Shown here in pieces: positions 8,516-17,132 of a stretch of 64,000 nucleotides of DNA (positions within the stretch are counted from its first letter, which is position 1; every line of letters begins with the position of its first letter). The DNA is from Leifsonia shinshuensis (GTDB lineage Bacteria; Actinomycetota; Actinomycetes; Actinomycetales; Microbacteriaceae), in NCBI RefSeq assembly GCF_031456835.1, contig NZ_JAVDVK010000001.1, positions 1,984,001 to 2,048,000 on the forward strand. Reading direction: 5' to 3'. Under the pieces are notes generated by a model. That model had not been told where the DNA came from. It ran no database searches and saw only the letters and a list, made by a program, of their open reading frames with translations. The position numbers and the translations under genes were made by a program.

Positions 8516-9250
8516 TCACGTGCCGATCGTGCCGATCGTGCCGACCTGCACGCCGCCCTCGGCGCGCTGCGCCCGCCAGACGCGGCCTTCGCCCTCCACC
8601 CGGAGCGTGCCATCCCCCACGATCAGGGCCGTGCGCTCGTCGATGCCGAACCCGCCCGCGACCAGCCCGGATTCGACGGCGGCGACCAGTCGGGAGAGCA
8701 TGCCGCGCTGGGCGACATGCACCTCGATGGCTGCATCGACGAGGCCGATGCCGGCCGCGATCTCCAGCTCATAGCCCGGATCACCGGGATCCTCCGGTGA
8801 GACGGCCACTCCGCCGATGCGCGAGCCGCCTCCGAGCGAACTCCCCGCCGCGATCATCGCGCCGGCCGAGACCCCGAGGTAGGGGACACCGGCTGCGACC
8901 AGCCGGCGCAGCTCACCGAACACCGGCTCGAGCCCGGCACGCACATCCTCGACGACGCCACCCCCCACCGCGATGCCGTCGACGTCGGCGATCGCGCCGG
9001 GCCCGATCGCCTCGCCAGGCAATCCCGCGGTCAGGTGCGCCTCGAGCGCAGATCCCGTTCCGGCCTCGCGCAGGAGTTCGCCGAGCGCTTCCGCCTTCTC
9101 CTCAGCCTCCGGATGCAACGAGATCACGGCGACGCGCGGCCGCGAACGGCCCGTATGGCGGGCTCGCCGTGCCGCTTCGGCAACGAACGGTGCGTAGAGC
9201 GAGGCGTCCGCAGCCGTGGTCGCGCCGCCGCCGATGAGGTGCACGCTCAC
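8516..9250 (-). CDS. Peptidase S51 (cyanophycinase/dipeptidase E-like) family protein
   Basis: 244-residue class-I-glutamine-amidotransferase-like hydrolase of the S51 family. VSVHLIGGGATT starts the first strand, DGIAVGGGVVEDV is the central loop, and YLGVSAGAMIAAGS holds the nucleophile Ser (GxSAGA). EVHVAQRGMLSRL and GFGIDERTALIV are conserved in cyanophycinase-like members. The GTG at 9250 is chosen because the family begins directly at the HLIGGG strand; no upstream ATG gives plausible protein. It is probably a cytoplasmic peptidase acting on Asp-containing peptides, by family only. Confidence 0.82.
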   Translation of the reverse strand: MSVHLIGGGATTAADASLYAPFVAEAARRARHTGRSRPRVAVISLHPEAEEKAEALGELLREAGTGSALEAHLTAGLPGEAIGPGAIADVDGIAVGGGVVEDVRAGLEPVFGELRRLVAAGVPYLGVSAGAMIAAGSSLGGGSRIGGVAVSPEDPGDPGYELEIAAGIGLVDAAIEVHVAQRGMLSRLVAAVESGLVAGGFGIDERTALIVGDGTLRVEGEGRVWRAQRAEGGVQVGTIGTIGT

Positions 9251-9412
9251 GCGACACCATCGCCGCGGATCCCGTCGCCGCCGGCGCCCGTGTCGTACGC
9301 ATCGAAGGTCATCCGAAGAGGCTACCGGGTTGTCGACATCGTGGAGCGGCGCAAGAGTCGTCGGGGAGGATGATCGATCAGCTGGCGCCCCGTCGGCACT
9401 AGTGTCGAAGGC

Positions 9413-9874
9413 GTGATTATCGCGGTCGACGACCCGAAGGCGGCTGACGTGCTCGCGCTGCTCGAGGAGCATCTGCGCGACATGTTCGCGACCTCGCCGG
9501 CGGAGAGTGTGCATGCGCTGGATCCCGAGGCGCTCACGCACCCGAGTATCACCTTCTGGTCCGCCCGTGATGGCGAGACGGGCCGATTGCTCGGCGTCGG
9601 CGCCCTGAAGCAGCACGATGCGACGATGGGCGAGGTGAAGTCCATGCGCACGAGCGGCGCAGCGCGAAGCCGGGGTGTGGCGAGCGCACTGCTGGCGGCC
9701 ATCCTCGGAGAGTGCCGCACCCGGGGCATCCGCGAGCTCAATCTCGAGACGGGCACCCAGGAGTACTTCGCCCCCGCTCGTGCGCTCTACGCCAAGCACG
9801 GATTCCGCCGCCGCGGCCCCTTCGCCGACTACACGGACGATCCGAACAGCGCATACTTCCAGCTCACGCTGTGA
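9413..9874 (+). CDS. GNAT-family N-acetyltransferase
   Basis: 153-residue GNAT acetyltransferase, PhnO/YkkB-like. The GEVKSMRTSGAARSRGVASALLAAIL stretch contains the acetyl-CoA-binding R-x-x-G-x-A/G motif, and NLETGTQEYFAPARALYAKHGF is the C-terminal part of the fold. The start is GTG 9413 (MIIAVDDPKAADV). The acceptor substrate is not predictable. It appears monocistronic, convergent with the sugar permease downstream. Confidence 0.85.
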   Translation: MIIAVDDPKAADVLALLEEHLRDMFATSPAESVHALDPEALTHPSITFWSARDGETGRLLGVGALKQHDATMGEVKSMRTSGAARSRGVASALLAAILGECRTRGIRELNLETGTQEYFAPARALYAKHGFRRRGPFADYTDDPNSAYFQLTL

Positions 9875-9939
9875 GCCCGGAATGGCTCGTGCCGCAGTGG
9901 CACAGCGAGGCGATCAGGCGCTGCTCGTCAGCCGGGCGC

Positions 9940-10764
9940 TCAGCGGGTGCCGACGCCGCCGGCGATACCGCTGATCAGCCGTCGTTGCAGGACGAGGTAG
10001 AGGATGACGATCGGCAGCGCGATCAGGATGCCGGCCGCTGAGAGCAGCGAGTAGTTCGTCATGTGCTGGCCCTGGAAGAAGGCGAGGCCCAACGGTGCGG
10101 TGCGCAGCTGATCCTGCGTGATCATGACGAGCGGGATCAGGAACTCGTTCCAGGTCCACATGCCGACCAGGACGGCCATCGTCCCGATCGACGGCCATGA
10201 TGCCGGCACGAGCACACGCCACAGCAGCCGCCGGTCGCTTGCGCCGTCCAGCCGGGCCGCCTCGATGATCTCGCCGGGGAACGACCGGAAATGGTTGCGC
10301 ATCCAGAACGCTGCGAAGCCGAGCGATTGCGCCGTCTGCGGCAGGATCAGGGCCCAATAGGTGTCGGTGAGGCCCGCCGAGCGGAGGTTGAAGTACAGCG
10401 GGATGATGAACGCCTCCTCCGGGAGCATGAGCCCCACGAGCAGGACGAAGAACAAGATGCCCGAGCCGGGGAAGGTCATGCGCGCGAACGCGTAGCCCGC
10501 GAGAGTCGCCAGCACGAAGGTGATCACGACGACCGCGACGGCGACCAGAATGCTCGAGAGCATGTACGACGAGAAATGGCCCTCTGTCCACGCGTCGGTG
10601 TAGTTCTGCAGGCGCAGAGCGTGCGGGAGCTGGAAACCACCGGTGTTTTCGGCCGGCGGGATCACCGACGAGAACAGCACACCGACCAGAGGAAGCAGCG
10701 CGAACACCGCGAAGACGCTGAGGATCACGTAATCGATCGTCTTCTCGACCCTGCCGATTCTCAT
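9940..10764 (-). CDS. Carbohydrate ABC transporter permease, MalG-type
   Basis: 274-residue inner-membrane permease of the CUT1 sugar-importer family, with six hydrophobic segments. The EAA loop (EAARLDGASDRRLLWRVLVP) contacts the ATPase. The ATG at 10764 overlaps the stop of the upstream MalF-type gene as ATGA. It is last in the leftward operon kinase, binding protein, MalF, MalG. No ATPase gene is present in this locus, so the pair must use an ATPase encoded elsewhere. Confidence 0.93.
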   Translation of the reverse strand: MRIGRVEKTIDYVILSVFAVFALLPLVGVLFSSVIPPAENTGGFQLPHALRLQNYTDAWTEGHFSSYMLSSILVAVAVVVITFVLATLAGYAFARMTFPGSGILFFVLLVGLMLPEEAFIIPLYFNLRSAGLTDTYWALILPQTAQSLGFAAFWMRNHFRSFPGEIIEAARLDGASDRRLLWRVLVPASWPSIGTMAVLVGMWTWNEFLIPLVMITQDQLRTAPLGLAFFQGQHMTNYSLLSAAGILIALPIVILYLVLQRRLISGIAGGVGTR

Positions 10765-11681
10765 GCGGTCTCCTTCGGCTGCAAACGGGTGATCAGCCAC
10801 GAGATCACCATGATCAGGACAGTCAGGGCTATCGCGACGGCCGCGGCAGAGCCCACCTGCCCGGTGTTGAACGCACGGTTGAAGGCCTCGAACGCCGGAA
10901 CGCTGGTGCTCGTGCCGGGGCCGCCCTGGGTGGTGATGTACACGATGTCGAAAGTCTTCAGAGTCGCGGTGACGGTCAGCGTGAGAGCGATGGCGATCTG
11001 CCCTCGCAGGGCCGGGAGCGTCACGCCGAAGAACTCGCGCAGCGGTCCTGCGCCGTCGATGCGCGCAGCCTCGAAGACGGACGGCTCGATGTTCTGCACG
11101 CCGCCGAGGAAGAGGACGAGGCAGAGCCCGGTGTTCACCCAGGTGCCGATGAAGCCGATCGCCGCGAGGGCGAAGGTGTAGTCGCCGAGCCACGCGCGCG
11201 CCAGATCGCCCAGGCCGACCATCCCGAGCACCTGGTTCAGCAGCCCGTGAGGTGCGTATATCGACACCCAGATCGTGCCGACGACGACCGAAGCGATCAC
11301 CTGGGGAAGGAACAGCACGGTGCGGAAGAAGCCCATCCCGCGCAGCCGGTTGGCGTGCGAGAGCACGATCGTCAGGCCGAGTCCGAGGACGGCCGGCAGC
11401 GCCGCATAGAAGAGGAGGAGGACGGACACGTGCAGGAAGGAGTCGCGCAGCTGCACGTCGGTGAAGACGGCGGCGTAGTTCTTCAGCCCCGCCCACGTCG
11501 AGGCGCCGATACCGTTCCAGTCGTAGAACGAGTACTGGAACGTCTGGACGAGCGGCACGACGATGAACGCGGCCAGCACCAGCACGGCCGGTGCGATGTA
11601 CAGGTAGGCGGCGGGCTGCCACCGGCGCCGCGCGCGGGTGCGCGTGGCGTCGGTGGCAGTCGCGGTGAGGGTCTGAGCCAT
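10761..11681 (-). CDS. Carbohydrate ABC transporter permease, MalF-type
   Basis: 306-residue CUT1 permease. A basic Thr/Arg-rich N-terminus precedes the first membrane segment (PAAYLYIAPAVLVLAAF) and an EAA loop reads EAARIDGAGPLREFFGVTLP. The start ATG overlaps the last base of the binding-protein stop codon (TGATG), and its own stop overlaps the MalG start, so all three importer genes are translationally coupled. Together they form the channel for the sugar captured by the upstream lipoprotein. Confidence 0.93.
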   Translation of the reverse strand: MAQTLTATATDATRTRARRRWQPAAYLYIAPAVLVLAAFIVVPLVQTFQYSFYDWNGIGASTWAGLKNYAAVFTDVQLRDSFLHVSVLLLFYAALPAVLGLGLTIVLSHANRLRGMGFFRTVLFLPQVIASVVVGTIWVSIYAPHGLLNQVLGMVGLGDLARAWLGDYTFALAAIGFIGTWVNTGLCLVLFLGGVQNIEPSVFEAARIDGAGPLREFFGVTLPALRGQIAIALTLTVTATLKTFDIVYITTQGGPGTSTSVPAFEAFNRAFNTGQVGSAAAVAIALTVLIMVISWLITRLQPKETA

Positions 11682-13039
11682 CACTTGTTTCCGGACACGA
11701 AGCCCGAGTAGTCGGTCTGCAGCGTCTGGGTGAACTGCTGCGGAGTGCTCTTCTGGGCGGTGAGGTCCTGCATCGCCGCCGTCAGCGTGTTGTAGAACGT
11801 CGGCGTGGTGTAGTCGAGGTACGGCACGATGCTCTTGCCCGCGGTGAGCGAGGTGTACTGGTCGTAGACGCTGGCCTGCAGCGAGCCATCCTGCGCCTTG
11901 TGGTCCGCGGGCAGGACGGTCGGCAGGCTGTTCGCGTCGATCATCGTCTGAGCGCTGGACTTGCCCGAGATGAAGTCGATGTAGGCCGCTGCTGCGTTGG
12001 GGTGCGCGGACTTCGACGTGATCGCCCAGGCGAGCCCCTCGCCGCCCTGGGTCACCGGCGCGGAGGCGCCCGCCGGGGTGAGCGCCGCCATCCCGGCGTT
12101 CGTCTGGCCGAGAGCCTGTCCGATCGTCGACATGTCCCACGTCCCGTCGATGATGAACGCGGCCTTGCCCTTGCCGAAGTCGGCGACGGCCGCGTCCTGC
12201 GAGATGCCGTTGGCGTCGGCGGGCAGGTAGCCCTTCTTCGACCAGTCCTGGATGGTGGCGGCGGCATCGACGTTGGCTTTGTCCGTCCACGCGCCCGACT
12301 TGGCCGAGACGAGGTCCTGCACGGCCGTCGCGCCGGCCGTGGCGGCCTGCACCACACCGTAGAGCTGGATGCCGCGCACCTTCTCGAGGTCGCCGTATGC
12401 CATCGGCTGGATGCCCGCGGCCTTCGCCTTGGCCATGTCGGCGGTGAGGTCGTCGAGCGTCTTCGGCGCGTCGACGCCCAGGCTGCTCAGGATCTTCTTG
12501 TTGTAGTAGACCCCGACGAACTCACCGGTGTTCGAGACCCCGTAGAGGTTGCCGGTCTGCCAGTGCTTGCCGTCGGAGCTGAATGTGTTGAGGGCCAGCA
12601 GATTCGACGGGAAGTAGTCTTTCCAGCCGTACAGCGTCGAGTAGTCGTCGAGCGGGGTGAGCATGCCGCCGGAGACGAACGCGCCCATGTCGGGGTAGCC
12701 CTGGTTGGCCTGCACCACGTCCGGCGGGTTGTTGCCAGAGAGGGCCAGCTTCAGCGTCGTCTTCAGGTCCGAGAACGACTGGCTGTTGCGCTTGATCGTG
12801 ATGTTCGGGTACTTCTTCTCGAACGCCGCGTTGAGCTTCTTCTGAGCGGTGTCGATGTCACCGGTGTTGTTCTGATCCCAGACGGTCAGCGTGTACTTCC
12901 CGGACTCGACGCTCTTGGACGCCGCGGTCTTGGACTCGCCGGACCCGCCCGGCGACGACCCCGGCGCGCATCCCGCGAGGAGGACCGCGGTCGCCGCGGC
13001 GAGCGCGCCGACCGCTAGGGCGGTGAACTGCTTCTTCAT
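11681..13039 (-). CDS. Extracellular solute-binding lipoprotein (sugar, family 1)
   Basis: 452-residue sugar-binding lipoprotein of the CUT1 type. The signal peptide ends in LLAGC with Cys24, then a Ser/Gly-rich linker. The mature protein begins YTLTVWDQNNTGDID, a family-1 fold, and includes GKAAFIIDGTWDMSTIG, a typical ligand-pocket segment. It starts three bases after the kinase stop. The ligand is unknown; the neighbouring GH4 and NagB-like enzymes suggest a glucoside or amino-sugar oligosaccharide (inference). Confidence 0.92.
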   Translation of the reverse strand: MKKQFTALAVGALAAATAVLLAGCAPGSSPGGSGESKTAASKSVESGKYTLTVWDQNNTGDIDTAQKKLNAAFEKKYPNITIKRNSQSFSDLKTTLKLALSGNNPPDVVQANQGYPDMGAFVSGGMLTPLDDYSTLYGWKDYFPSNLLALNTFSSDGKHWQTGNLYGVSNTGEFVGVYYNKKILSSLGVDAPKTLDDLTADMAKAKAAGIQPMAYGDLEKVRGIQLYGVVQAATAGATAVQDLVSAKSGAWTDKANVDAAATIQDWSKKGYLPADANGISQDAAVADFGKGKAAFIIDGTWDMSTIGQALGQTNAGMAALTPAGASAPVTQGGEGLAWAITSKSAHPNAAAAYIDFISGKSSAQTMIDANSLPTVLPADHKAQDGSLQASVYDQYTSLTAGKSIVPYLDYTTPTFYNTLTAAMQDLTAQKSTPQQFTQTLQTDYSGFVSGNK

Positions 13040-13042
13040 GGA

Positions 13043-14029
13043 TTACCTTTCTGTTGCCGTGGTCTGCTGGAGCGGCGCGCGCCGGGTCCAGTCGTGGAGG
13101 AAGCCCCAATCGGAGTCCGCGGCTCGTCGCTCGACGAAACCGACGAGCTCGTGGGCGGTCGGGGCGCTCGCGCTGCCGCCCAGCCCCGTTACGGAGTAGG
13201 CAGCTGCGGCCGTGGCGAACCGGAGCCGTTCGGAGAGAGTCCAGTCCTCGCCGAAGGAGGTCATCAGGGCGGCGGTGAACACGTCACCGGCGCCCGTCGG
13301 GTCGACGGCCGCGACCGGGATCCCCGGGACCTCGGCCTCGTCGCCGTTCGCGGAGTCGACGGCGAGGACGCCGCCCGCCCCGCGCGTGACGACCGCGAGA
13401 CCCACGTGCTCTGCAAGCGCCCGGGCCGCTGCCACCGGGTCGGAGGTGCGGGTGTATGCCATCGCCTCGTCGTGGTTCGGGACGAAAACGTCGACCTTGT
13501 CCAGCTCGGCCAGCAGGTCGGTGGACCATTCGCCGCTCGCGTCCCAGCCGACGCCTCCGACCATCACGGCTCCGCGGGAGCGAAGCTCAGTCGCCCACGG
13601 CTGGGCGGCGTCCGCGACGTCGAGGTGCACCGCGGCGACGTCGTCGCGTCGCTGCGGGATCGCGGCGGGGTGCTCCTCCACATAGGTGATGAAGCCTCGG
13701 TCGTGGGGTCCGGAGATCGCGACGCTGATCGGGGTCTGGTACCCCGAGATGGTCACCAGCTCGTCCAGGTCGAGGTTCGCCTCCGACCGGAGCGTCGTGC
13801 GGATGTGCGATCCGATGACGTCGTCGCCCATCGTGGACACCAGCCGGGAGTCCGCACCGAGTCGCGCTGCAGCCACCGCCCGGATCGCGGCGCCGCCGGC
13901 GACGATGCCGAAGCGATCCGCGTACGTCTCCTGACCGAGGACCGGCACGTCCGCACCCGCGAAGATCAGATCGCAGAACACGTCCCCGGTGAAGAGCAGG
14001 ACCCCGGGTGGGGACAAACGGTGATGCAC
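13043..14029 (-). CDS. PfkB-family carbohydrate kinase
   Basis: 328-residue ribokinase-fold kinase. The N-terminal signature region is VAGGAAIRAVAAARLG, and the C-terminal signature DPTGAGDVF carries the catalytic base Asp249. VFVPNHDEAMAYT is the nucleotide-side motif. It is the first gene of the leftward operon, directly ahead of the sugar-binding protein, and divergent from DeoR-GH4-NagB. It would phosphorylate the imported sugar in the cytoplasm, giving the 6-phosphate form that GH4 and NagB-type enzymes need. That pathway step is inferred from context. Confidence 0.87.
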   Translation of the reverse strand: MHHRLSPPGVLLFTGDVFCDLIFAGADVPVLGQETYADRFGIVAGGAAIRAVAAARLGADSRLVSTMGDDVIGSHIRTTLRSEANLDLDELVTISGYQTPISVAISGPHDRGFITYVEEHPAAIPQRRDDVAAVHLDVADAAQPWATELRSRGAVMVGGVGWDASGEWSTDLLAELDKVDVFVPNHDEAMAYTRTSDPVAAARALAEHVGLAVVTRGAGGVLAVDSANGDEAEVPGIPVAAVDPTGAGDVFTAALMTSFGEDWTLSERLRFATAAAAYSVTGLGGSASAPTAHELVGFVERRAADSDWGFLHDWTRRAPLQQTTATER

Positions 14030-14058
14030 GGTTCACTCCTTCGTACTTCTCCGGACGG

Positions 14059-14116
14059 TTGCGGGACACCGTAACACCGTTGCGCAGGTTTGATCAACTT
14101 TGCGCACCTTTGCGTA
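14059..14116. promoter_or_regulatory. Phased TTGCG repeats: candidate DeoR operator and divergent promoters
   Basis: Between the divergent operons, TTGCGGG (14059-14065), TTGCGCA (14080-14086), TTGCGCA (14100-14106) and TTGCGTA (14110-14116) repeat in one orientation at 21, 20 and 10 bases, i.e. close to whole helical turns. DeoR-family repressors commonly bind such direct repeats. A leftward promoter fits with TTGATC (14092-14097) and TACGGT (14068-14073) at 18-base spacing. A rightward TTGCGT with TATCGT at 18 bases ends so close to the DeoR ATG that the message may be nearly leaderless. Confidence 0.6.
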
Positions 14117-14146
14117 TTTCGAGCAGATTTCGCTATCGTGTCCACC

Positions 14147-14920
14147 ATGATCGTGAATGAACGCCGCCAGCGCATCCTCAACGAGTTGCGCGCCAGCGGG
14201 GCCGCCAGCGTCCCCGAATTGGCCGAGACGCTCGGCGTCAGCGCATCGACGATCCGGAGGGATCTCGAGATCCTCGATCGAAACGGCGAGCTCACGCGCA
14301 GCTATGGTGGCGCGGTGCTGCGCTCGGGCATGACGGTCCAAGAAGGCCCCGAGTCGCCCGAGACGCCGTACGACGACAGCGCCGACATCGACCTGAAGGT
14401 CCGCGTGGCGAAGGCCGCTCTCCCCTACGTGCAGGACGGCAGCGTGGTGCTGCTCGACATCGGGACGACCACTCCGTTCCTCGCCCGGATGCTGCGCGGC
14501 CGCGACATCACGGTCGTCACGTCGAACCTCGCCGTCTTCGACGAGCTCCGCAATGACAGCAGTGTGCGCGTCGTCCTTCTCGGCGGCGTGCTCCGCCGCA
14601 ATATGCGCACCCTCGTCGGATCCATCACCGCGGCGTCGCTGCAGCAGATCAGCGCGGACGTGATGTTCCTCAGTTGCACGGGTGTGCGCGCAGGCGGAGC
14701 GATCGTGGACGACATGGCGGTGGAGACTCCGCTCAAGCAGGCGATGATCGCGTCGAGCGACAAGGTCGTCCTGCTCGCCAGCGAAGCCAAGTTCCCGGGC
14801 ACGGGCGCGCTCCGCGTGTGCGAGCTCTCCGACGTCGACGTGCTCGTCACGACCGACGGCGCCCCGGCAGAAGCAATCGAAATGTGCCGCGCGAGCGGCG
14901 GAGAGGTCGTGATCGCATGA
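14147..14920 (+). CDS. DeoR-family transcriptional regulator
   Basis: 257-residue DeoR/GlpR-type repressor. The N-terminal helix-turn-helix reads MIVNERRQRILNELRASG then VPELAETLGVSASTIRRDLE, the DeoR signature. The C-terminal part is the sugar-phosphate-sensing isomerase-like domain (VLLDIGTTTPFLARML, VTSNLAVFDEL). The ATG at 14147 is preferred over an upstream ATG at 14090 because the family starts at this helix and the upstream extension overlaps the operator repeats. It shares ATGA with the GH4 gene. The likely ligand is a sugar phosphate from this pathway. Confidence 0.9.
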   Translation: MIVNERRQRILNELRASGAASVPELAETLGVSASTIRRDLEILDRNGELTRSYGGAVLRSGMTVQEGPESPETPYDDSADIDLKVRVAKAALPYVQDGSVVLLDIGTTTPFLARMLRGRDITVVTSNLAVFDELRNDSSVRVVLLGGVLRRNMRTLVGSITAASLQQISADVMFLSCTGVRAGGAIVDDMAVETPLKQAMIASSDKVVLLASEAKFPGTGALRVCELSDVDVLVTTDGAPAEAIEMCRASGGEVVIA

Positions 14921-16308
14921 AGTTGAGCATCCTCGGCGGTGGTGGGTTCCGCACGCCGTACGTCTGGCAGGCCCTGCTGCGCGACATGGGCAGCCCCCGT
15001 GTCGACGAGGTGAGCCTCTACGACGTGGACGCCGAGAAGCTCACGACGATGGCGGCGCTCCTGCGGCAGCTCGCCGCCGGCACTCCCGATGCGCCGCGGC
15101 TGACCACGACCACGTCGCTCGAGGAATCGATCGCCGGCTGCGACTTCGTCTTCTCCGCGATCCGCGTCGGTGGCCTGGAGGGGCGTCGCTGCGATGAGCA
15201 CGTCGCGCTCGACCTCGGTGTCCTCGGCCAGGAGACGACCGGGCCTGGCGGCATCGCCTACGCGCTCCGGACGGTGCCGGTCATGGTCTCGGTCGCGGAG
15301 ACCATCGCGCGGCTGGCGCCGAACGCCTTCGTCATGAACTTCACGAACCCGGCCGGCATCATCACCGAGGCGATGCAGGGCGTCCTCGGCGACCGCGTGG
15401 TCGGCATCTGCGACACCCCGTCCGGGCTCGGACGGCGGGTGGCGGCGGCGCTCGACGTGGACCAGAGCCGCATCCACATGGACTACGTCGGGCTCAACCA
15501 CCTCGGCTGGATGCGCGGTGTCTACTTCGACGGCCGCGACATCCTCCCCGAGTTCATCGCGGACGACCGGCTGCTCGGCGAGCTCGAGGAGGGCCAGGTC
15601 TTCGGCACCGAGTGGATCCGCGATCTCGGCGTCATCCCCAACGAGTACCTCTACTACTACTACTTCAACCGCGACGCCGTCCGAGCCATCATCGACGCGG
15701 GCACGACGCGCGGCGATTTCCTCGCCCGCACGCAGTCCGAGTTCTGGACGCTGTCCCGCGACACCGACGACAAGGCCGGGCTGTGGCGGCGCACCGTCGA
15801 CCGCCGCAGTGCGTCGTACATGGCCGAGGCCACCGGTGGCACCCAGGACGAGCCGGCGCACCATCACGAGGCGGACTCCGACCCCGCCGACCAGGGCTAT
15901 GCGGGCGTCGCACTCGGCGTGATGAACGCCATCGCCCGGAACGAGCAGGCGACGATGATCCTCAACGTCCGCAACGGCAACACGATCGCCGGCCTCCCCG
16001 CCGACGCCGTCATCGAGGTGCCCACCCTCGTCGACGCGAACGGCGCCCATCCGCTGTCGGTGCCGGCGCCGAGCCTCCACCAGCTCGGTCTGATGGCGCA
16101 GGTGAAGGAGGTCGAGCGTCACGCGATCGCCGCGGCGCTCACCGGGTCCCCGTCGGAGGCGCTCCTCGCGTTCGCCCTGCACCCGCTCGTGGAGAGCGTC
16201 CCGACGGCCCGCCGGCTGCTTCAGGGCTACACGGAGGCGCACCCGCAGCTCACTGAGCTCTTCGGCCGGACGCCGGCGACCCCCGGGCTCGCTGCGGCGG
16301 CCCGGTGA
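14917..16308 (+). CDS. Family 4 glycoside hydrolase (6-phospho-beta-glucosidase-like)
   Basis: 463-residue GH4 enzyme using NAD+ and a divalent metal. The N-terminal Rossmann strand is MKLSILGGGGFRTPYV. Cys165 in GICDTPSG and His195 in GLNHLGW are the expected metal ligands. NFTNPAG near residue 141 is the conserved substrate loop, and GPGGIAYALR near 109 is typical of the 6-phospho-beta-glucosidase branch. It is coupled to DeoR upstream (ATGA) and to the NagB-like gene downstream (GTGA). GH4 phospho-glycosidases usually follow PTS uptake; here the sugar would arrive by ABC import and be phosphorylated by the PfkB kinase (inference). Confidence 0.9.
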   Translation: MKLSILGGGGFRTPYVWQALLRDMGSPRVDEVSLYDVDAEKLTTMAALLRQLAAGTPDAPRLTTTTSLEESIAGCDFVFSAIRVGGLEGRRCDEHVALDLGVLGQETTGPGGIAYALRTVPVMVSVAETIARLAPNAFVMNFTNPAGIITEAMQGVLGDRVVGICDTPSGLGRRVAAALDVDQSRIHMDYVGLNHLGWMRGVYFDGRDILPEFIADDRLLGELEEGQVFGTEWIRDLGVIPNEYLYYYYFNRDAVRAIIDAGTTRGDFLARTQSEFWTLSRDTDDKAGLWRRTVDRRSASYMAEATGGTQDEPAHHHEADSDPADQGYAGVALGVMNAIARNEQATMILNVRNGNTIAGLPADAVIEVPTLVDANGAHPLSVPAPSLHQLGLMAQVKEVERHAIAAALTGSPSEALLAFALHPLVESVPTARRLLQGYTEAHPQLTELFGRTPATPGLAAAAR

Positions 16309-17132
16309 TCCGGACGCTCGTCCTGCCGACTCCCGCCGACGTCGGCGAGGCCGCCGCGGACGAGATCGCCGCGGTCGTCGCCGAGCGGCCGGACGCCGTG
16401 CTCGGACTCGCCACCGGGGACTCGCCGCTCGGCGCCTACTCGACACTCGCCGACCGGGTGCAGCGCGGAGAGCTCGACCTGTCGCGCGCGCGGGGTTTCG
16501 CCCTGGACGAGTACGTCGGCCTCGACCCCGCCGACCCCCAGAGCTACCGCTCCGTCATCGACCGGACGGTCACGACCCCGCTGCGCATGCGCCGGGCCGT
16601 TGTGCGCGTTCCCGACGGTGCGGCCGCGGACCTCGCTGCGGCCGCCGACGAGTACGAGCGGGCACTCGAGGAGTCCGGCGTCGACATCCAGGTGCTCGGA
16701 ATCGGCTCGAACGGACACATCGGGTTCAACGAGCCCGGTTCGGCGTTCGGCACGCGCACGCGCGTCGTCGAGCTCAGCGAGCGCACCCGGCTCGACAACG
16801 CCCGGTTCTTCCCGTCGCTCGCAGACGTGCCGACCCACGCGCTCACCCAGGGGCTTGGGACGATCATGCGCGCCCGGCGCATCGTCCTCGTGGCAATCGG
16901 CGAGCGGAAGGCGGACGCGATCACGGCAGCAGTGGAGGGACCGATCTCGGTCGACTGCCCTGCGTCGGTGCTCCAGGCGCATCCGCACGTCCTGCTGATC
17001 GCCGACGAAGCCGCCGGGTCGCGGCTCACGGATTCCGGGCCGTGTAACATTGTCCGTACAAACTCGGAGGTGCGGGCATGGCGGGGAGCCGGGACGAGGG
17101 CACCATCCCTGCCGAGCTTCTCACGGCACTGA
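16305..17132 (+). CDS. Glucosamine-6-phosphate deaminase-like protein (NagB family)
   Basis: 275-residue NagB-fold enzyme. Phosphate loop LGLATGDSPLGAY, ALDEYVGL with the catalytic-base Asp, GIGSNGHIGFNEP with the ring-opening His and Glu, and FFPSLADVPTHALTQGLGTIM with the family's allosteric/active-site loop. The GTG start overlaps the GH4 stop. The reading frame runs 55 bases into the next gene, adding a C-terminal tail (about residues 250-275) beyond the family's usual end near 245-265. It converts glucosamine-6-P to fructose-6-P in the canonical case, so the locus probably handles an amino sugar. A related isomerase role is possible. Confidence 0.85.
   Translation: MIRTLVLPTPADVGEAAADEIAAVVAERPDAVLGLATGDSPLGAYSTLADRVQRGELDLSRARGFALDEYVGLDPADPQSYRSVIDRTVTTPLRMRRAVVRVPDGAAADLAAAADEYERALEESGVDIQVLGIGSNGHIGFNEPGSAFGTRTRVVELSERTRLDNARFFPSLADVPTHALTQGLGTIMRARRIVLVAIGERKADAITAAVEGPISVDCPASVLQAHPHVLLIADEAAGSRLTDSGPCNIVRTNSEVRAWRGAGTRAPSLPSFSRH

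Noticed and set aside
9889..9903. Small hairpin GTGCC-GCAGT-GGCAC as a terminator between GNAT and permease
   Set aside because: Only a 5-bp stem with no U-run; such stems occur by chance often in GC-rich DNA.
14425..16446. A 673-codon minus-strand frame opposite DeoR-GH4
   Set aside because: It is an antisense shadow of motif-complete genes, Arg/Gly-rich and without a ribosome site.
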